DNA of 64,000 nucleotides from Phellopilus nigrolimitatus (Eukaryota > Basidiomycota > Agaricomycetes > Hymenochaetales > Hymenochaetaceae). Position 1 is the first letter of the stretch. Every line of letters starts with the position of its first letter. The position numbers and the translations under genes are program-made. Location of the stretch: assembly GCA_021029095.1 (NCBI GenBank), contig JAJOHG010000052.1, positions 124,001 to 188,000 on the forward strand, written 5' to 3'. This document shows, piece by piece, positions 33,584 to 46,341 of the stretch. The notes below the pieces were generated by a model. That model searched no databases, had not been told where the DNA came from, and was given only the letters and a program-made list of their open reading frames with translations.

Positions 33584-35030
33584 TGACTGTAACTAATTAA
33601 CGATTGATGATTGCAAATGTAATTTTAGCGAATTTGATGAGCTCATATCCTTTTTATGCTCATACGATACCATTAATCTGCTAAGTTCTCTGTTTAAGCG
33701 TCCCGAGGTTCACCCTCCCAGCCGCGAATAAATGTGAATACTGAAAGTTATCTGTAAGTATCTTGAGTCGACAGGGAAACAGTGTCATATTAATTATAAC
33801 CTCTTGAACCACTCGCATAGAGCTCGTTAGGAAGAGTGAGATTACCGGAAGCCATAATGCCTGAAATATTATTACTAAGCACACTAACATGGGGACGCTT
33901 TCAATATATGGCAACTTGCGAAGATGGACGTGTTGTTTGTACTTATATACGCGACGGCATGATTTGCGTCTATTCATCAGCCCTGATATGAGACGCTAGA
34001 CGCGTTGGATTTTCTTTTTAAGGGGAGGGGGACTTTAATCCCACTCATACGAGCAGTAATTTAGCTTGCCCGAGCAGACGGGAGATTACGACACTTTCGA
34101 CACTCGCTACTTCACTTGCAATCGTTGTTTATAGTGATGTCGGGGCGGTCCTTCCTATACGCGGGTTTTCTATAGTAATATTGGATAAGAAGCTGCTACC
34201 TGGCGCCATTTGTTTTTCTCTAGATGTGCACCCCAATTTTCTTCAAGCCACTTCGCACAGCAAGAGAAAGAGCAGCAACATCTCCAGTACGACTATGTCA
34301 TTGCCAAAGGCTTTGACTCTCATGCCTATAAGATTGTAATAAGCATCCCATTCGTTAAGTGTGCAGGTTCTTAACTGAAGAATGAGCCTTATATGAAGGT
34401 TAACTAGTAAGTCATGTGCATCACCTAAAGCAGGATATACGGGCGCAGACGCACGTCATGCAGGCACTACAACCAAGCGTATATCCGATCTCACCTTTGT
34501 CGTGAAATGTTTGGAGCGCGATATCAAAAAACGTCAGTCCCCTCCGAAAACGTTTTATATGTGCATTGTCGTGCGGGTACCAGGAATCTATTGGTGCGCA
34601 CTCACGTCCTTCCTAAAACCCTCGGGAGGCTGATTTTTTCCATTTCTGATACATATTATACTATGTTATGCCAATTTCCTTCTTCCAGGCAAAGGCATAA
34701 AAAATGCTAGACGACGCAATAAACGCGTACACAGAAACTTCCTCGAAAGATGGGTACGTATGGAGGCAAGACGTGCATTTTTTTTCGAGAAATTTGTGCT
34801 GCAGATGCTGTTGTGAGTGTCCAGAATATTAAAACGATTGAAAGTCCTTGATTTTGTATTGTGATTTTCAATTGACTATCGAATTATCGCAAATAAGCAT
34901 TGGTCGCTTGCTAATTTCTGAGCTCACTGTGATGTAGACGATTATCCGAAAGCAAATATACCAACTTGATTTCGAATATGTTTGTATCTTACAGATCATC
35001 TACAGCTACACGAGCTACAATGCCACCTTC
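33584..35030. other. Intergenic region without a supportable gene
   Basis: About 1.4 kb of AT-rich sequence. Short frames on both strands show no motifs. Confidence 0.5.
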
Positions 35031-36377
35031 TCACTCGTTAGCCTCCTGCTCCCTAATTTCCTGCTCCAGCCGATTGCGTTCAGCTTGCCGTAGTCGCATC
35101 AGTGTGAGCGATTCATAATCCAGGCCCGGCAAATTCGGTGCTGTAGTCTGCGTTGTGGGTGGCTCTGGCGCAGATGACTACACGGGAAAAGCTCCGTCAG
35201 CGAAGAACAAGGTAAAGGTTTGAGCGGGACTGGGACGCACGAATGAATCAGGGAAAGAAGAAAATGCCGAAGAACCAGGTAATTTCGAGGCTTTCGAAAG
35301 TATCTCGGGCTCCGACTTCTGCGAGACGGTCGGTGGGGAGCTTCGTGCACTCTCCCTCTCTGTCGGAGGCTCCGCGCTTAGCCTCCCTTGCTTCTTCAGC
35401 CACTCGAGAATCGGCGGCTCTTTCCTCCCGCCCACGTCACCTCGACGCCCTCCAGCCCGCGTTCTTTCCGTCCCGCTTGCGCAAGCCGCGGCAAATGCGC
35501 CCCCGATCTGCTTAAACGGGACGAGCGCGGTACCGGACTTGGGCGGCTTTGTCGGTGCTTTCTTCGGGGGCTTAAGGGAAAGGACGATGGACGACGTGTC
35601 GATTTCGCCGAATTGTGAGAGGAGGGAGGAGAGTGCGGACGCCGTATTGAGGCTCGGACGAGAGGATAACGAGTATTTGAGCTTTATAGTCGTATCTAGC
35701 TGTCCTGTATTCGCGGAAAGTTTTTAGTATGCATTGAAGGACCATCCGTAAAAAGCGGCGCACCAAGTGGTGGAACATCGTCTTCCTCTTCCTCTTCATC
35801 AGCAATCTTAGCGTTGCTCTCAGCCTGTTTCTTCAGCGCCTCCTCCCCCTTCTCTTCACGCAACTTTCTTCCCGCCTCTTTGATCCGCTCGTTTTCCTGC
35901 TCACGCTCGCGGGCCTCCTTCGCTTTGCCGAGCTTCTGCTTCTTTAACGCGCGCTCGCGCTCCTCGAGTTCCTCCTGAAGGTTTTTGCGCTTTTGATCGT
36001 ACTTTGAGTAGCGGGCCTTGCGCGCCTCCTTGGTGCGTACGGACGAGGTAAGGGCGAGGCGCCGGAGTGGGTCAAGTAAGAGCTCGTATGCCTGGTTGAG
36101 CTCATGAAATTTCTGGGCTAGGCGGGTTTTGTGTTAACTATGAGCACGACACGTATCTAAAATGGTTCTTACCTGCGTCCGGATTGTTTCGGTTCTTTGG
36201 AATGAAAGTTAGCCTATATATAGTCCGGTTCGTAGTTGTCTTTTGAAGGGGACATACACGGTCTGGGTGGACCTTCAGCGAAAGCTTTCTGTACGCGGAC
36301 TTTATCTCCTGATCTGTTGCTTCGAGTCCGACATTGAGCAACTCGTACGGATTTGTCCCAGGCTCGTCTGTCGACAT
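35031..36377 (-). CDS. DNAJC17/Cwc23-like J-domain spliceosomal protein
   Basis: These J-proteins associate with the spliceosome. The ATG at 36375-36377 gives [20 protein letters not shown]; the J-domain has [12 protein letters not shown] with the HPD motif at about residues 38-40. After introns come [25 protein letters not shown] and [26 protein letters not shown], a long charged coiled coil. [16 protein letters not shown] follows. An RRM-like segment has [42 protein letters not shown] and [15 protein letters not shown]. The C-terminus reads [20 protein letters not shown] and ends NE-stop at 35031. Between about 35425 and 35475 the in-frame peptide is arginine-rich and unlike the family. The adjacent frame reads [12 protein letters not shown], so a pair of compensating indels is likely. 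The rest is intact. Confidence 0.85.
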
Positions 36378-39300
36378 CCCGGAAGACAGCCGTTAATTCG
36401 GGCGAATTGAAATCGTGGTCGATGGCGAAGTGGTCGGCTAGTCACCACATCTAGAGACGCGCATGAGTCACCTGACGCCGCTCGTGTCTTTCACTCTCCG
36501 ATCACCTTGTGTCGGGATTCTCAGCGCAGAAACAACCCGCACAAACGCAGCTCGAGGTATGCGGCTGGTTCAAGTCTGTGCCAGAAAAACATGTCTTCGT
36601 CGTTGTCAGTGACGGTAGCTCATTGTGCCAGATTTGATGTGGGGCAAGCGTAACCTGGATAGGTTGCCGGTGGTCGTGTCTGCAAGCTGACCAAGCACTG
36701 TAGCCGAGATGCCGAGCCGTCAGGAAATACCAGTCCCACTTTGAGTTCCCCTTATGAAACCAGTTTTCGGGATACAGTATTTGTGAATAGCAGATATTTT
36801 GTCTGACCGGGTGGAGATCTGAATGCAAGAAGTCCGACGATAAATACCTTTACTCCGCCACGTTCAATCTCTGAATAATCTCTGCATAACAATGAACTTC
36901 AACGAAGAAAGGAAAGAAAGAAACATCTTGAAATTGGTTTGCTTATTTGTTGCTTTATTTACTACTTTTGCTCGTACTTTTCGCGATTCTGAGCTTTGAT
37001 GCCAAACTCCAATCGCTTGCAGTTGTTGCAATAAAAGGTAAAGGCGACAAGTCCCCGCGCTGGCACGGGCGAAAGTTAATCATCACATTTCTGCGGTCCT
37101 AATAAAAAATGCCTTGACTCGTGAAAGAAGCAAGAAGGAAGCACTCGCCTTGCGCGCACCCAGCCACGCAACACAAGGGTAGTCAGCAATGCGAGCTAGT
37201 AGCCTGCGATTCTCACAGGACCTCCTATGTCCCGTCAGGACCAACTCACCCATGCTTTGTGACTAATACTAATCGTAAAGTAGGAAGACGGGTAGCGCAT
37301 AGCGCGCAGCCTGCCACACTAACGGATGAAAGATCTCAGGTCTGGGAGAAAAGGTACCAAATGAAAATAATAATAAAATTTTGATTGTGATATTTGAAAG
37401 ACAAACCAGTGACAGTTATACAGTTGCTTGGCTTCATCCCGTCCGCGCCGGGAAAGACTCCGTCAAAGGACACTATCCCCGAACCAGCATTAAAGTGTAC
37501 AATTACCAGAACGAGTATAGCAATGCCGAGAACCTTGAGCGAAATGACTCCTACGGTGCATTTCAAGTTTAAGTTCGACCTTTTCAATGATCTTGCAGAA
37601 CTTGTAAACGCGCCGCGTGTCGAAGCTTCAACTGCTTTGCTCCGTGCTTCTCCCGGTTGTACCGGATCGAAGCAAATCCCGCAGCAACTGATGGAAGGCA
37701 ATGAGGACAATGGCTTGGTGGCGTGCGAGGCCTCGAGCTTTCTCAACTTGCTCAGCCTTGGACGTCGGATGTAGAATGAGGATACCTGCCGAAGTGGTTA
37801 AAAACAGTGATAAAAAGGGGAAGTCAAGAGAGCTGATCTACTAAAAAAGTGCACCGTGCGCCTGCAAATTATAGAGAGGAGTGAGAGAAAAGAAGTTTTG
37901 GGAAGGTAACGCTGCATCGACTACGATAAAGAGGATTGAAGGCATGAGAGCGGCGGACGGAGAGCGAAGCATTTGCGTAAATGCCGCTCCTGTAGAGAAC
38001 GTCATGACTCATGTAAGGGCCAAAGACGTTCGGAGTTATAATGAGTCCGAACGTCGATGTAAAGACTAGTCATATGCATGAATTTTGGACTACTAGCCAT
38101 CCGTCTTGTGAAGGTTTGTGAATATTCCTTGCATATCGGAATTGACGATGTATTATTCTCACAGTAGCAATGCATGTAGCGAGTGCGTCCAACAAACGTG
38201 GTCCATCCTTATGGTACGAGTTCCTTGAAGCCCCGTGGCTTTCAGCAAGCGTTCTGAGTCTAGTATCGGAGCACTCTTCTGTAGCTCCAAAACCGAACAA
38301 GGTGATGATCTCCCTCTCGTCAGGTGGTGCAAGAGCGCGCAGTTACCCGAAAGTCGTCCTATAACCAGGTTCCAGTTTAAGGGCGGCTTGACGGAGTTTC
38401 GACTGCTGCGATGAATTCGGCTACAGCTGCTTGCAGGAAGGAAGAAGGAAGAACACAAATTGCAATCAGAACGAGGTGCGGAAAAAGAGGATGGAACTGG
38501 CCGAGAGCGCCTAGATAACGAGTTGATTGGCCAATACGCTGATTTCTAAGCACAGACGCTCAACAGACTTTATTCAAGAAGTTCAGAACTGAGGACAGCT
38601 AATTTCCTGCCGGAATAGAATCAGCAATCGACGAGCGTACATAGTTCGTTGACCGATGACTAACCTGTAGCGCCTAGTATCTGGCCGTGCTATCGGCGTT
38701 TCAGGCGACCGGAAGACCGCCTCAAAGTAGTAACGTCCGGTTCTTTGCATCATATGCCTTTTCATGATTGAATGGCGGTCATAGGGCGCACTTCTGAAAG
38801 CGAACTTAAAGACAAAGAACCATGGGGGCACGGACTGCTCGGCAGAACCACTTCTTGGTTATAAATAGCATCATATAAAGGGCCTTAATGGGATTTCAAC
38901 CGACAATGAAAATAAAAACGTAGCAGAATTCCAAATGACCAGGAGGAGACGAATAAAAAGCGGGAGGTCAAGGCACCACTATTAGTTTATACTTAAAGGA
39001 AAGGGCTTGTAATGGTGCAATTGGGTGTTATACTGTGGCTTGTAAACTTCGAAGCCGTCAGAGTTGAGTTCGGCAACTCATCAATTGATTGATAAAATCC
39101 CGCAGAAGGGGTTTTGATGCATCGCAGCGACTCAAAAGGCAGGATACAAGACCAGGTAGAGTGGACACAAGGATCCAAAGGACTTGCGGTGGCACAGCAA
39201 GAGGAAATTTCCTTTTAGGGACCGCCGTGCTGTGTAAGTGTTGTTGCTTTGAAGCGGAGCGACGATTCGACGTGGCCGAGGCCCGACAGAAGTCGCAAGA

Positions 39301-39972
39301 ACGGCACACGCCCAAGTGCCCTCCGGTACGTGAGCTGCTCTCGTCGCTGCCCCCGACGTTGAGCGAGGCTAACGGGTACGGCCTGCCCGCTCGATAGACG
39401 TCGAGCACGGCCATTCCATAACAGGCGCGAACTACAGTTTCACACGCGCACACCTCTACCTCCACCAACCACCAGCGTGCACGTCGTCGGTTGTCGCGAC
39501 TCGTTGTTGCCAGAGAAAACAGCATCCGAGCATCGTCAGCATCGATAGGCGAATAAGAAAAAGCAAAAGTGGGAGGTCGTGGTCGTTGAAAAGGAAGGAG
39601 CAGATCGCGGTGGCCCAAAACTTGAATCTCAGTCTGAGCGGCGACGGATCGGAATTTCGTGTTTTCGGTCGGAGTATACACGCCCAATTCATCACGTATG
39701 TCTTCCCTTCTTTTGTCCTCCGCGTGCTCGCTGCTCACCCCCGCTGCCACCATGTTTGTATTTCGCGTCCATATAATAGTTGCTCAGCTTTCGTGCCGAG
39801 TCGGAACTCGAATTTTGCGCGTATTTTCAGTCGGAGTATACACGTCTCTTCACTGTGCGTGTCTTACCGTTTTCATCCATGCATACATCCTGATCACCGC
39901 TGTAATGCAGAAGCACTTGAAAGTACTGTGCATCACATCGTTTTGCTCGCCCATTTTTTCAAACACCCAATC
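36378..39972. other. Intergenic region, 3.6 kb
   Basis: No gene could be supported. Overlapping ORFs on opposite strands at 37336-37774 and at 39058-39753 lack motifs. A perfect 10-bp hairpin lies at 38025-38055. The last 500 bp is the leader of the zinc-cluster gene and has a near-identical 21-bp motif at 39662-39682 and 39824-39844; the second begins with TTTTCAG, a possible 3' splice site of a leader intron. Confidence 0.5.
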
Positions 39973-41243
39973 ATGTCAATGTCGGACGGTCAAGACAAGG
40001 CGGCTTCCCCAGCCACGGCCGAGCAACAGCAGCACCAAGGCCAGCCCGTCTATGCCATACAGCAGCCCGGGCCCTACGCTGGTGTTGGGTCATACCCGCC
40101 TTATTACCCTTATCCTATGCCTCCCACGGATGCGAACGGCCATCCTGCGGACCCCAACGGTGCACCTGGCGCTTACATGATGGCTTTTCCACCGCCGCCA
40201 CCCGGTATGATTTATGCATATCCTACTGCGCAAGGTACGCAGCGTCCTCTGAATGAATATTTTTAATCCTGACAAACTTGCTTTGTCAGGGTACCCAGGG
40301 ATGCCGTTTACACCGGGCATGCCACTTCCGGCAGCTCTTGTCCGTCCAAAGCGCAAGCAGGTCAAGATGGCGTGCACGAATTGTGCGTCGGCCTGCAAGC
40401 GCTGCGACGAGGGCAGGCCCTGTGAGCGCTGCTGCAAGTACGGCATCTCTGACACTTGCCAAGACGGGGTGCGCAAAGAACGTAAAAAGGGCATCAAGCG
40501 TGGTCCGTACAAGCGCAAGGGAAAGATTAACGCCGACGCAGGCTATGAAAGTAAATTGAAAACTCACATACTTATCGTCGATCCTATCGCCTGACGCGCT
40601 CACTTTACAGGCTTTCCTCCCGAACAGAGCCCTCAAGAAGCATTTTATCATCCATACTTCTACCCTTCCGGGGGTCTCGTTACTGTCGGCCCCGACGGGC
40701 AGCCAGTACAGTCGGACCCTGCGGGTGGCTCAGCAGGGCATGCCACACCCACAGTACTACCCTCTGCACCCGGCGCCATACCCGCCGTACGCGTTCCCGC
40801 ATGGGGGCACTGGAACGTACCCAGTCATGGGCGGACACATGCTCGGGCCGCCAGGGTCCTCTGGCGAGCCAGGCGTAGCGGGACAAGGCGCGCCGCCGAT
40901 GACGGCCGGCTCAAGTGACGCGGACGACAGTGCGCTGGATGGTGACGCCCATGCAAGTGTTCGTGGTAGGAAGCGCAAGACGGGCACGAGCCTTACCGCC
41001 GGGTCGGGGGCAACGGCTGGGACTGGCGGGAGGGACGACCAGGGTGAGAATACACTGACGATGGCAGCTTAGTATTACGGACTTCTCACTGACTCACCGA
41101 CTGCTTTTTTCACCTTTAAAAAATCTGGTAACATACTAGGCTCGTCCAAGAAGACAGGGAAGAGAGCGGCAGTGCCCAGCGTCGACGATGGTGGCGGCGG
41201 CGCCTCGACAGGCCTGGCGGGTGCGCAAGACTCGCCAATGTGA
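39973..41243 (+). CDS. Zn2Cys6 transcription factor with lysine-rich extension
   Basis: Exon 1 is 39973-40234: MSMSDGQDKAASPATAEQQQ and a Tyr/Pro-rich region. Exon 2 (40290-40550) encodes PKRKQVKMACTNCASACKRC, then DEGRPCERCCKYGISDTC and basic KERKKGIKRGPYKRKGK. Cysteines fit the binuclear zinc cluster, as in a conserved basidiomycete regulator type. Exon 3 begins at 40611 (FPPEQSPQEAFYHPYFYPSGG). The frame breaks at GGG 40723-40725: one extra G separates QPVQSDPA from VAQQGMPHPQYYPLHPAP, which continues to RGRKRKTGTSLTAGS and DDQ. A last exon after 41140 gives GSSKKTGKRAAVPSVDDGG and stop at 41243. With one base removed the gene is complete, about 390 residues. DNA-binding nuclear role is from the family. 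Confidence 0.82.
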
Positions 41244-44200
41244 TAAGGCGACCATGTATGGGTTGTTTGGTTCAACCATCAGACACCCCTTTCCTGGACC
41301 GTAAGTACCTTCGCCTTGTGACTGTGTTACGCATTGCCTCACGAATCGCACGCCGCGCTTTCCTTCTGCTCGTTAGCGCCCGGACACGCATGCTTACTGT
41401 TTGTATGCACGTCCAACGGATCGCTCGAATGAACGAACGAACGCATCTCGGAATTCTCAATCGACAACGAAACATCGAGGCCTAAGTCTCGGCCTCGATC
41501 TATGCAATCCCTCCCTTTCTATCTATTCATTTGCTTCGCTCTTCTCACTCCACCAAACTTCTGTACCTGATAGTCATCCCGCGCTTCTCGTCCGCTTTCC
41601 GCTGCTCGTCTGTCGCTTTTCTCGGTTTCGCCTCTTTCCCGGACTTTAATTCTGGTTTTCAGAGCGTGATCTGCTTGTTTTATGACCATGAAACTTGTCG
41701 GCTCGGAGATGGGGTAAGGCGAGGTCGGGTTTCTTGGTCATAAATTTGCAGAGCTCATGCATTGCATCATGATGTTCTTTTCCAAACGTCCATACCTCAT
41801 TTCTGCCATCCGGTCTACGCAGCCAGTCATACTCCAGTAGTATCACTTCCTCCATGTGCTGACGGCATCATCACGCACGCTCTGATTTCCCTTTCCCCCT
41901 TCTTTCATATTAGTCCTCCTGGCATGCTCTAGTTCTTAAGGTTTCTGTGGTATAGTGTGCTTTGCTCGGCTGCTTTTTCGAAATTCCCCAATCCTGCTGC
42001 CCCCCTTCCAGTATATATGTACAATATCGTGCTCCGTGCGCAGCTGTTGTATAGGATTTGTCCCATTGTGCTATGAAGAATTTTAGGACCTTTTATTGAC
42101 TCAGAGAACCCTCCCAGAAATTGCACTGACGAGCAGTGGCGTGAGAATCTGCTAGTTTAGGTATGATTACGTGATTACGTACTCCCTCTTCGACACTTCA
42201 TACTTCACGAAGATCCCAAGTCGGCGGCCCGGCCTTCCCAGTCTGCTGAACTTGTACGAGAGTCTGTCTGTGGATCCAAGTTTCAAGAGGCCTGATGTTC
42301 GAAGTACTTTTGCTCTTCCTTAATATCGATACTGCGTGTACATAACAAAGAATCAGGCTTTCGTGCGCCTCTGCATGGGCTAAACCCGTTACGATCTTCA
42401 CATTGAGCGAGTGATCGGACCGCGCTTTTCGGATTCTAGACTGCCAAACAGTAACCCTGCTTGATGAAACTTAGTGTGTGTGGTCGTCTTCAATCCTGTA
42501 TCTAATTGCGACCGTTCTTTGCGGCTTTGTCTTTGTCTGCTGCTGGCCCATCATCAAGTTTTGTTCCTCAAAAGGTCTCCCGGTTATCCCCTTTTTTGTC
42601 CGTGGTCGTCCTCAGGCGCTGTCTATTGTCCCCCAGTTTGGATGTTGTTTATTTTTGCATCATCGGTTTACTCCATCCAATTCTCGTCCTGCGGTGGTTG
42701 AAGTACTGGCCCGTGCGGAGTCCCTACCATGCTCTCCTAGAAGCGGTCCCACCCAAGTCTCCGGCACCAAATACTGACATTTTCTTTACCAGTGGATTTG
42801 CGACGCCATTTGCATCATTGGGTATGTCCAATGCTCGTCATTTATCAGGGCGCCGCCGGGCGCTCTCGGTGATCTGATCGACGCAGTCAGATATTCGATG
42901 AGATCTCCGACAACGCCATGCGGCCGTCAAGAACGTGGGCCATCTTAGAGGCCCTAACTTTACTTAGGCCCTCGTCTCGATAATTCCTCGGCGTATCCTT
43001 TGTCATGCGTCCCCCCAGCTCCTTTTTCATGTAAGGCTCTAGTCTGTATCTTGGAAGGATCGTGGAGACAACGTCGGTGCAGGTGCGTATGCCTCGCTCT
43101 TAGACTCACTTCGTTACTGAGTTTACGCTCTAAACTCTTCACTTCGAAGCGTCATTTAACAAGCTTTTTCTCTCTATCTGAGGAGCACAGTTTGGCTTTT
43201 CTAGATATCTAAATATGCTCTTTACAAAACATGCTCTTGACAACACCTGGTCCGGACTCGTTCTAGTATGCCTCCGATGCCGACACAAGGTGAATCAAAG
43301 CACACCCATGAAGGTCTCCATTCTCTTAGGCTCATCACCACATCGATCAGCCCCCATGGCGAACGATCTCAGCGACGACACTCAGATACCCGATGCCGGG
43401 GGCGCTAGATCATCAGCCAGAAACCGTGACAGAGCTACAAAACAAAATAGTACTGGCACAACCCGAATTGTATCTCCGAGGATGAAAGTGTCTTGCCTTT
43501 AAAGGCGCAGCGTGAACGCGGACGCGAGGGTGCGCATGCTGTATCAACAGCGTTTGTGGGTCGTGATCCCATGATACATTTTCTGTTATTTTAATCTTTT
43601 TTGGCCGAGCAGGATCATAACAAGCACCTTCACGTTTTGGAGCACGGACAAGTTAAGGGATATTGCGGTGGGAAAGGCAGCGTTGAAATATCTGAGACTA
43701 ATCGTTTACTTCGATTCAGAAACGTGCCGAATCACCTATGTTGCCGCTCAAGCAAACTAATATCTACTCTCATGCATGCGGAATTTATCGAAGACATAAG
43801 AATGTGTGATTCTTTTATACTTGACCTCTCTTCACCAGGGGGTTGTGTCTTCAAAGTTATTTGATCCAAATTACTAAATAGCAGATCTCAGACTTAACAA
43901 GACATCTGATACGGAGAGTAGAAAATTTGTCGTGTTCATATGATAAAAAGTTCTCACTAAGCTTTTCCAGTTTACGTATCTGACAATATTGGTGGGCCTT
44001 AGAGCATAGCAAGAAAGTGTTCGTGATAACTTAGACCAAGGACCATTCAAAGCGACATCGGTTACCACATGCATTGCGCAAGAAATCGCATAATGGGGAA
44101 GACCGAGGCGACTTCGGCGAAGATTACACTCGGCGAGACGCAAGATCACTGCGAACTTACGGTTGCCCAGGAGATATCATCGAATGGCTTTAGTGCGGAC

Positions 44201-46341
44201 GCGTAACTGCAAAGGTCGAGGTGAGTTCAGAGCCGTAGGATTGGGAACTTGTACCGCTGCGAGTTTGAATAAAACTATCGCAGCGAATTAAATCATTCAT
44301 ACGTATGCTATGATCGCTTGGTACTCTGTTCCTGCGGCAACTGGCAAAACATTTAGCCCTCTTCATGTGCTGTGAGCCTGGCCATATGTCTGCGAATATA
44401 TGGTAGGAGAATGTCGATTACCATCCAACTCTGTCGTGGAAGCGTAGACGTCTATTCTCACACTAGTTACCACTTGACGCTCAGGGGCGATGCCGCTGAT
44501 GGCAAGCTTCGGGGCGGGTTCAAGCACAGATTATAGGCCAGACAAATGTCTGTTTTTCAGTATTTCCTTTTTCTTTCCACGAAAGAGCTTCATATATATT
44601 TACTGTATGTTGAAGAGTACTTGGTAATTGGAATCTAGTGCCGTGTCTCCCTCTCTTTTGTGACTAGAGTTGTGGCTTGAGGTGGCTGTACAGCGTCGAT
44701 CGCTTCTAAATCGCTTCTAAAAATATTACGGAGGCAACTTTCGCGCGACAGCCCGCTCGTACTTGATGCAGCCATCGTTCATCCCATGTAAGTTTCGATC
44801 TTCATAATATCCTTGACATGCTTTATTGTCCAGTCTGAATTCTTGATTTTACGCGCGCCTTAACTGGCTGGATAAAGTGACGGAAATACTTCATGAAGTC
44901 AAGAAGTATGATCAGATGGTAACTTCGTTTGTTAATCGTATGCATGACGTCCGCATTGTGACCGGACGCTGAAGCAATACGACAGGAAGAAGACTTCTGA
45001 GCAACAGCTTCTAGTCTACTGTGCAAATGCCACAGTGTTCGATCGGCATTTGAGACACCATTTCGAGCTATGCCATTCCACAAATTTCATCAATGAGAGT
45101 ATTATGGGAAGCTACAAAACAAGGATTCTTCAAAGATTTCAGTGGTAAAGTTTTATAAGTTTTATCCGTGATTTGCTGCAGAGAAATCGTAGTTGAAGGC
45201 CAAACTGTCATCGCTCGGAACACGCAGAGTTAATATGTATGTTGCGGCCTCTGCATCGAAGTAAATCTCCTGCTGTGTCTAGAAACTATCCAGTCATCTC
45301 GAAATGGAACCCAAAAAATTTATGGCAAGGTCATAGTCTTTCCCGGAATTCGGCGTGTTGTATGCTACCAAGTTACACTGGTCTTTTACTATGTTTGATG
45401 AGAGATATTATAATGCTGTAATCTTCGTTTTGCAAGCAAAAATAGCTAGAGTAAACAAAAGCGTGGGAAAACAAAACTTAGGCAAATGATCTATGCAGGT
45501 CATTATCAAGGCGCGAGCTTCTGTGCCAGATGACGATCATGTTCCAAATGCTGATCAAACACCGTACTCTCACGAAGGCCGTCGATGACCGAAGTTACGT
45601 CGCCAGAGGCAGCCGGCCTCATGCAGGCACTAACGGGAGAGGTAGAAGCTCACCCGTAGTCGGGACGAAGGTGATAGTGAATGAATACTACATGGCGTTC
45701 GTCTCGGCATCTTTCCGTGCTTTCAGAGCTTCGCGGGTTGTCGACAACGCCTTCTCTATTACATAGCCTGATAAGCGGTGCATGCTATTACTGCCAAAGA
45801 GCTTGACCTCATTTTTGAATCCTTTCCCACCAGCGCGGCCGGTCGTCTTAGCGATCGAACATCGTCTCCTTTTTCTTTTCTTCTTTTATGAAGTGGCCTT
45901 CCCTCATGAGTCATAGATGTATAAGCTCGTGTTCGAGACATGCCTCTTTCTTAGATTGTCTATACCTTCAAAGAGCCTCTTCAGCGCAAAATTAAACCAC
46001 GCCCACTCTCCAAACTACACCCAGGCTGTGTACTCCAGGCTGCTGTACTACGCCGCGCGCGCTCGGTACGCCTCTTCGATGCAGGCCAGCTCTTTGAATT
46101 TTCGTCGACTTATTGACAGACATTTACTTATACCCCTTTTTCTTGAATTATACAACTGATAAATTTGGCGGACTGCCTATGAGACTCAATTTCCCATGGC
46201 TAAAGGACGAGCCAGTGGCGTGGGAAGTATTGTTTCCAGATTAGGTGCCAGCGAAAAGAAAATCAAAATTTCCTTGAAACTTTCAAGGTTTTTGCTTCCT
46301 CACCGACACCTCACACCCACACCGACTCGCAAAAAATAACG
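41244..46341. other. Gene-poor region, 5.1 kb
   Basis: This is the longest gene-free stretch of the window. The first kilobase is pyrimidine-rich and is probably 3' UTR and downstream flank of the zinc-cluster gene. No protein family, TIR pair or long repeat was recognised in the remainder. Frames such as 42478-42777 and 43215-43502 lack motifs and splice structure. A non-coding RNA or decayed mobile DNA cannot be excluded. Confidence 0.45.

Noticed and set aside
37336..37774. Opposite-strand ORF pair, one with a hydrophobic helix
   Set aside because: Neither has a homologous motif or splice structure; a single hydrophobic stretch is not enough.
39058..39753. 231-codon ORF on the minus strand opposite the leader of the second zinc-cluster gene
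   Set aside because: Opens with ATG but has no family motif, and it overlaps the probable 5' leader of a well-supported gene.
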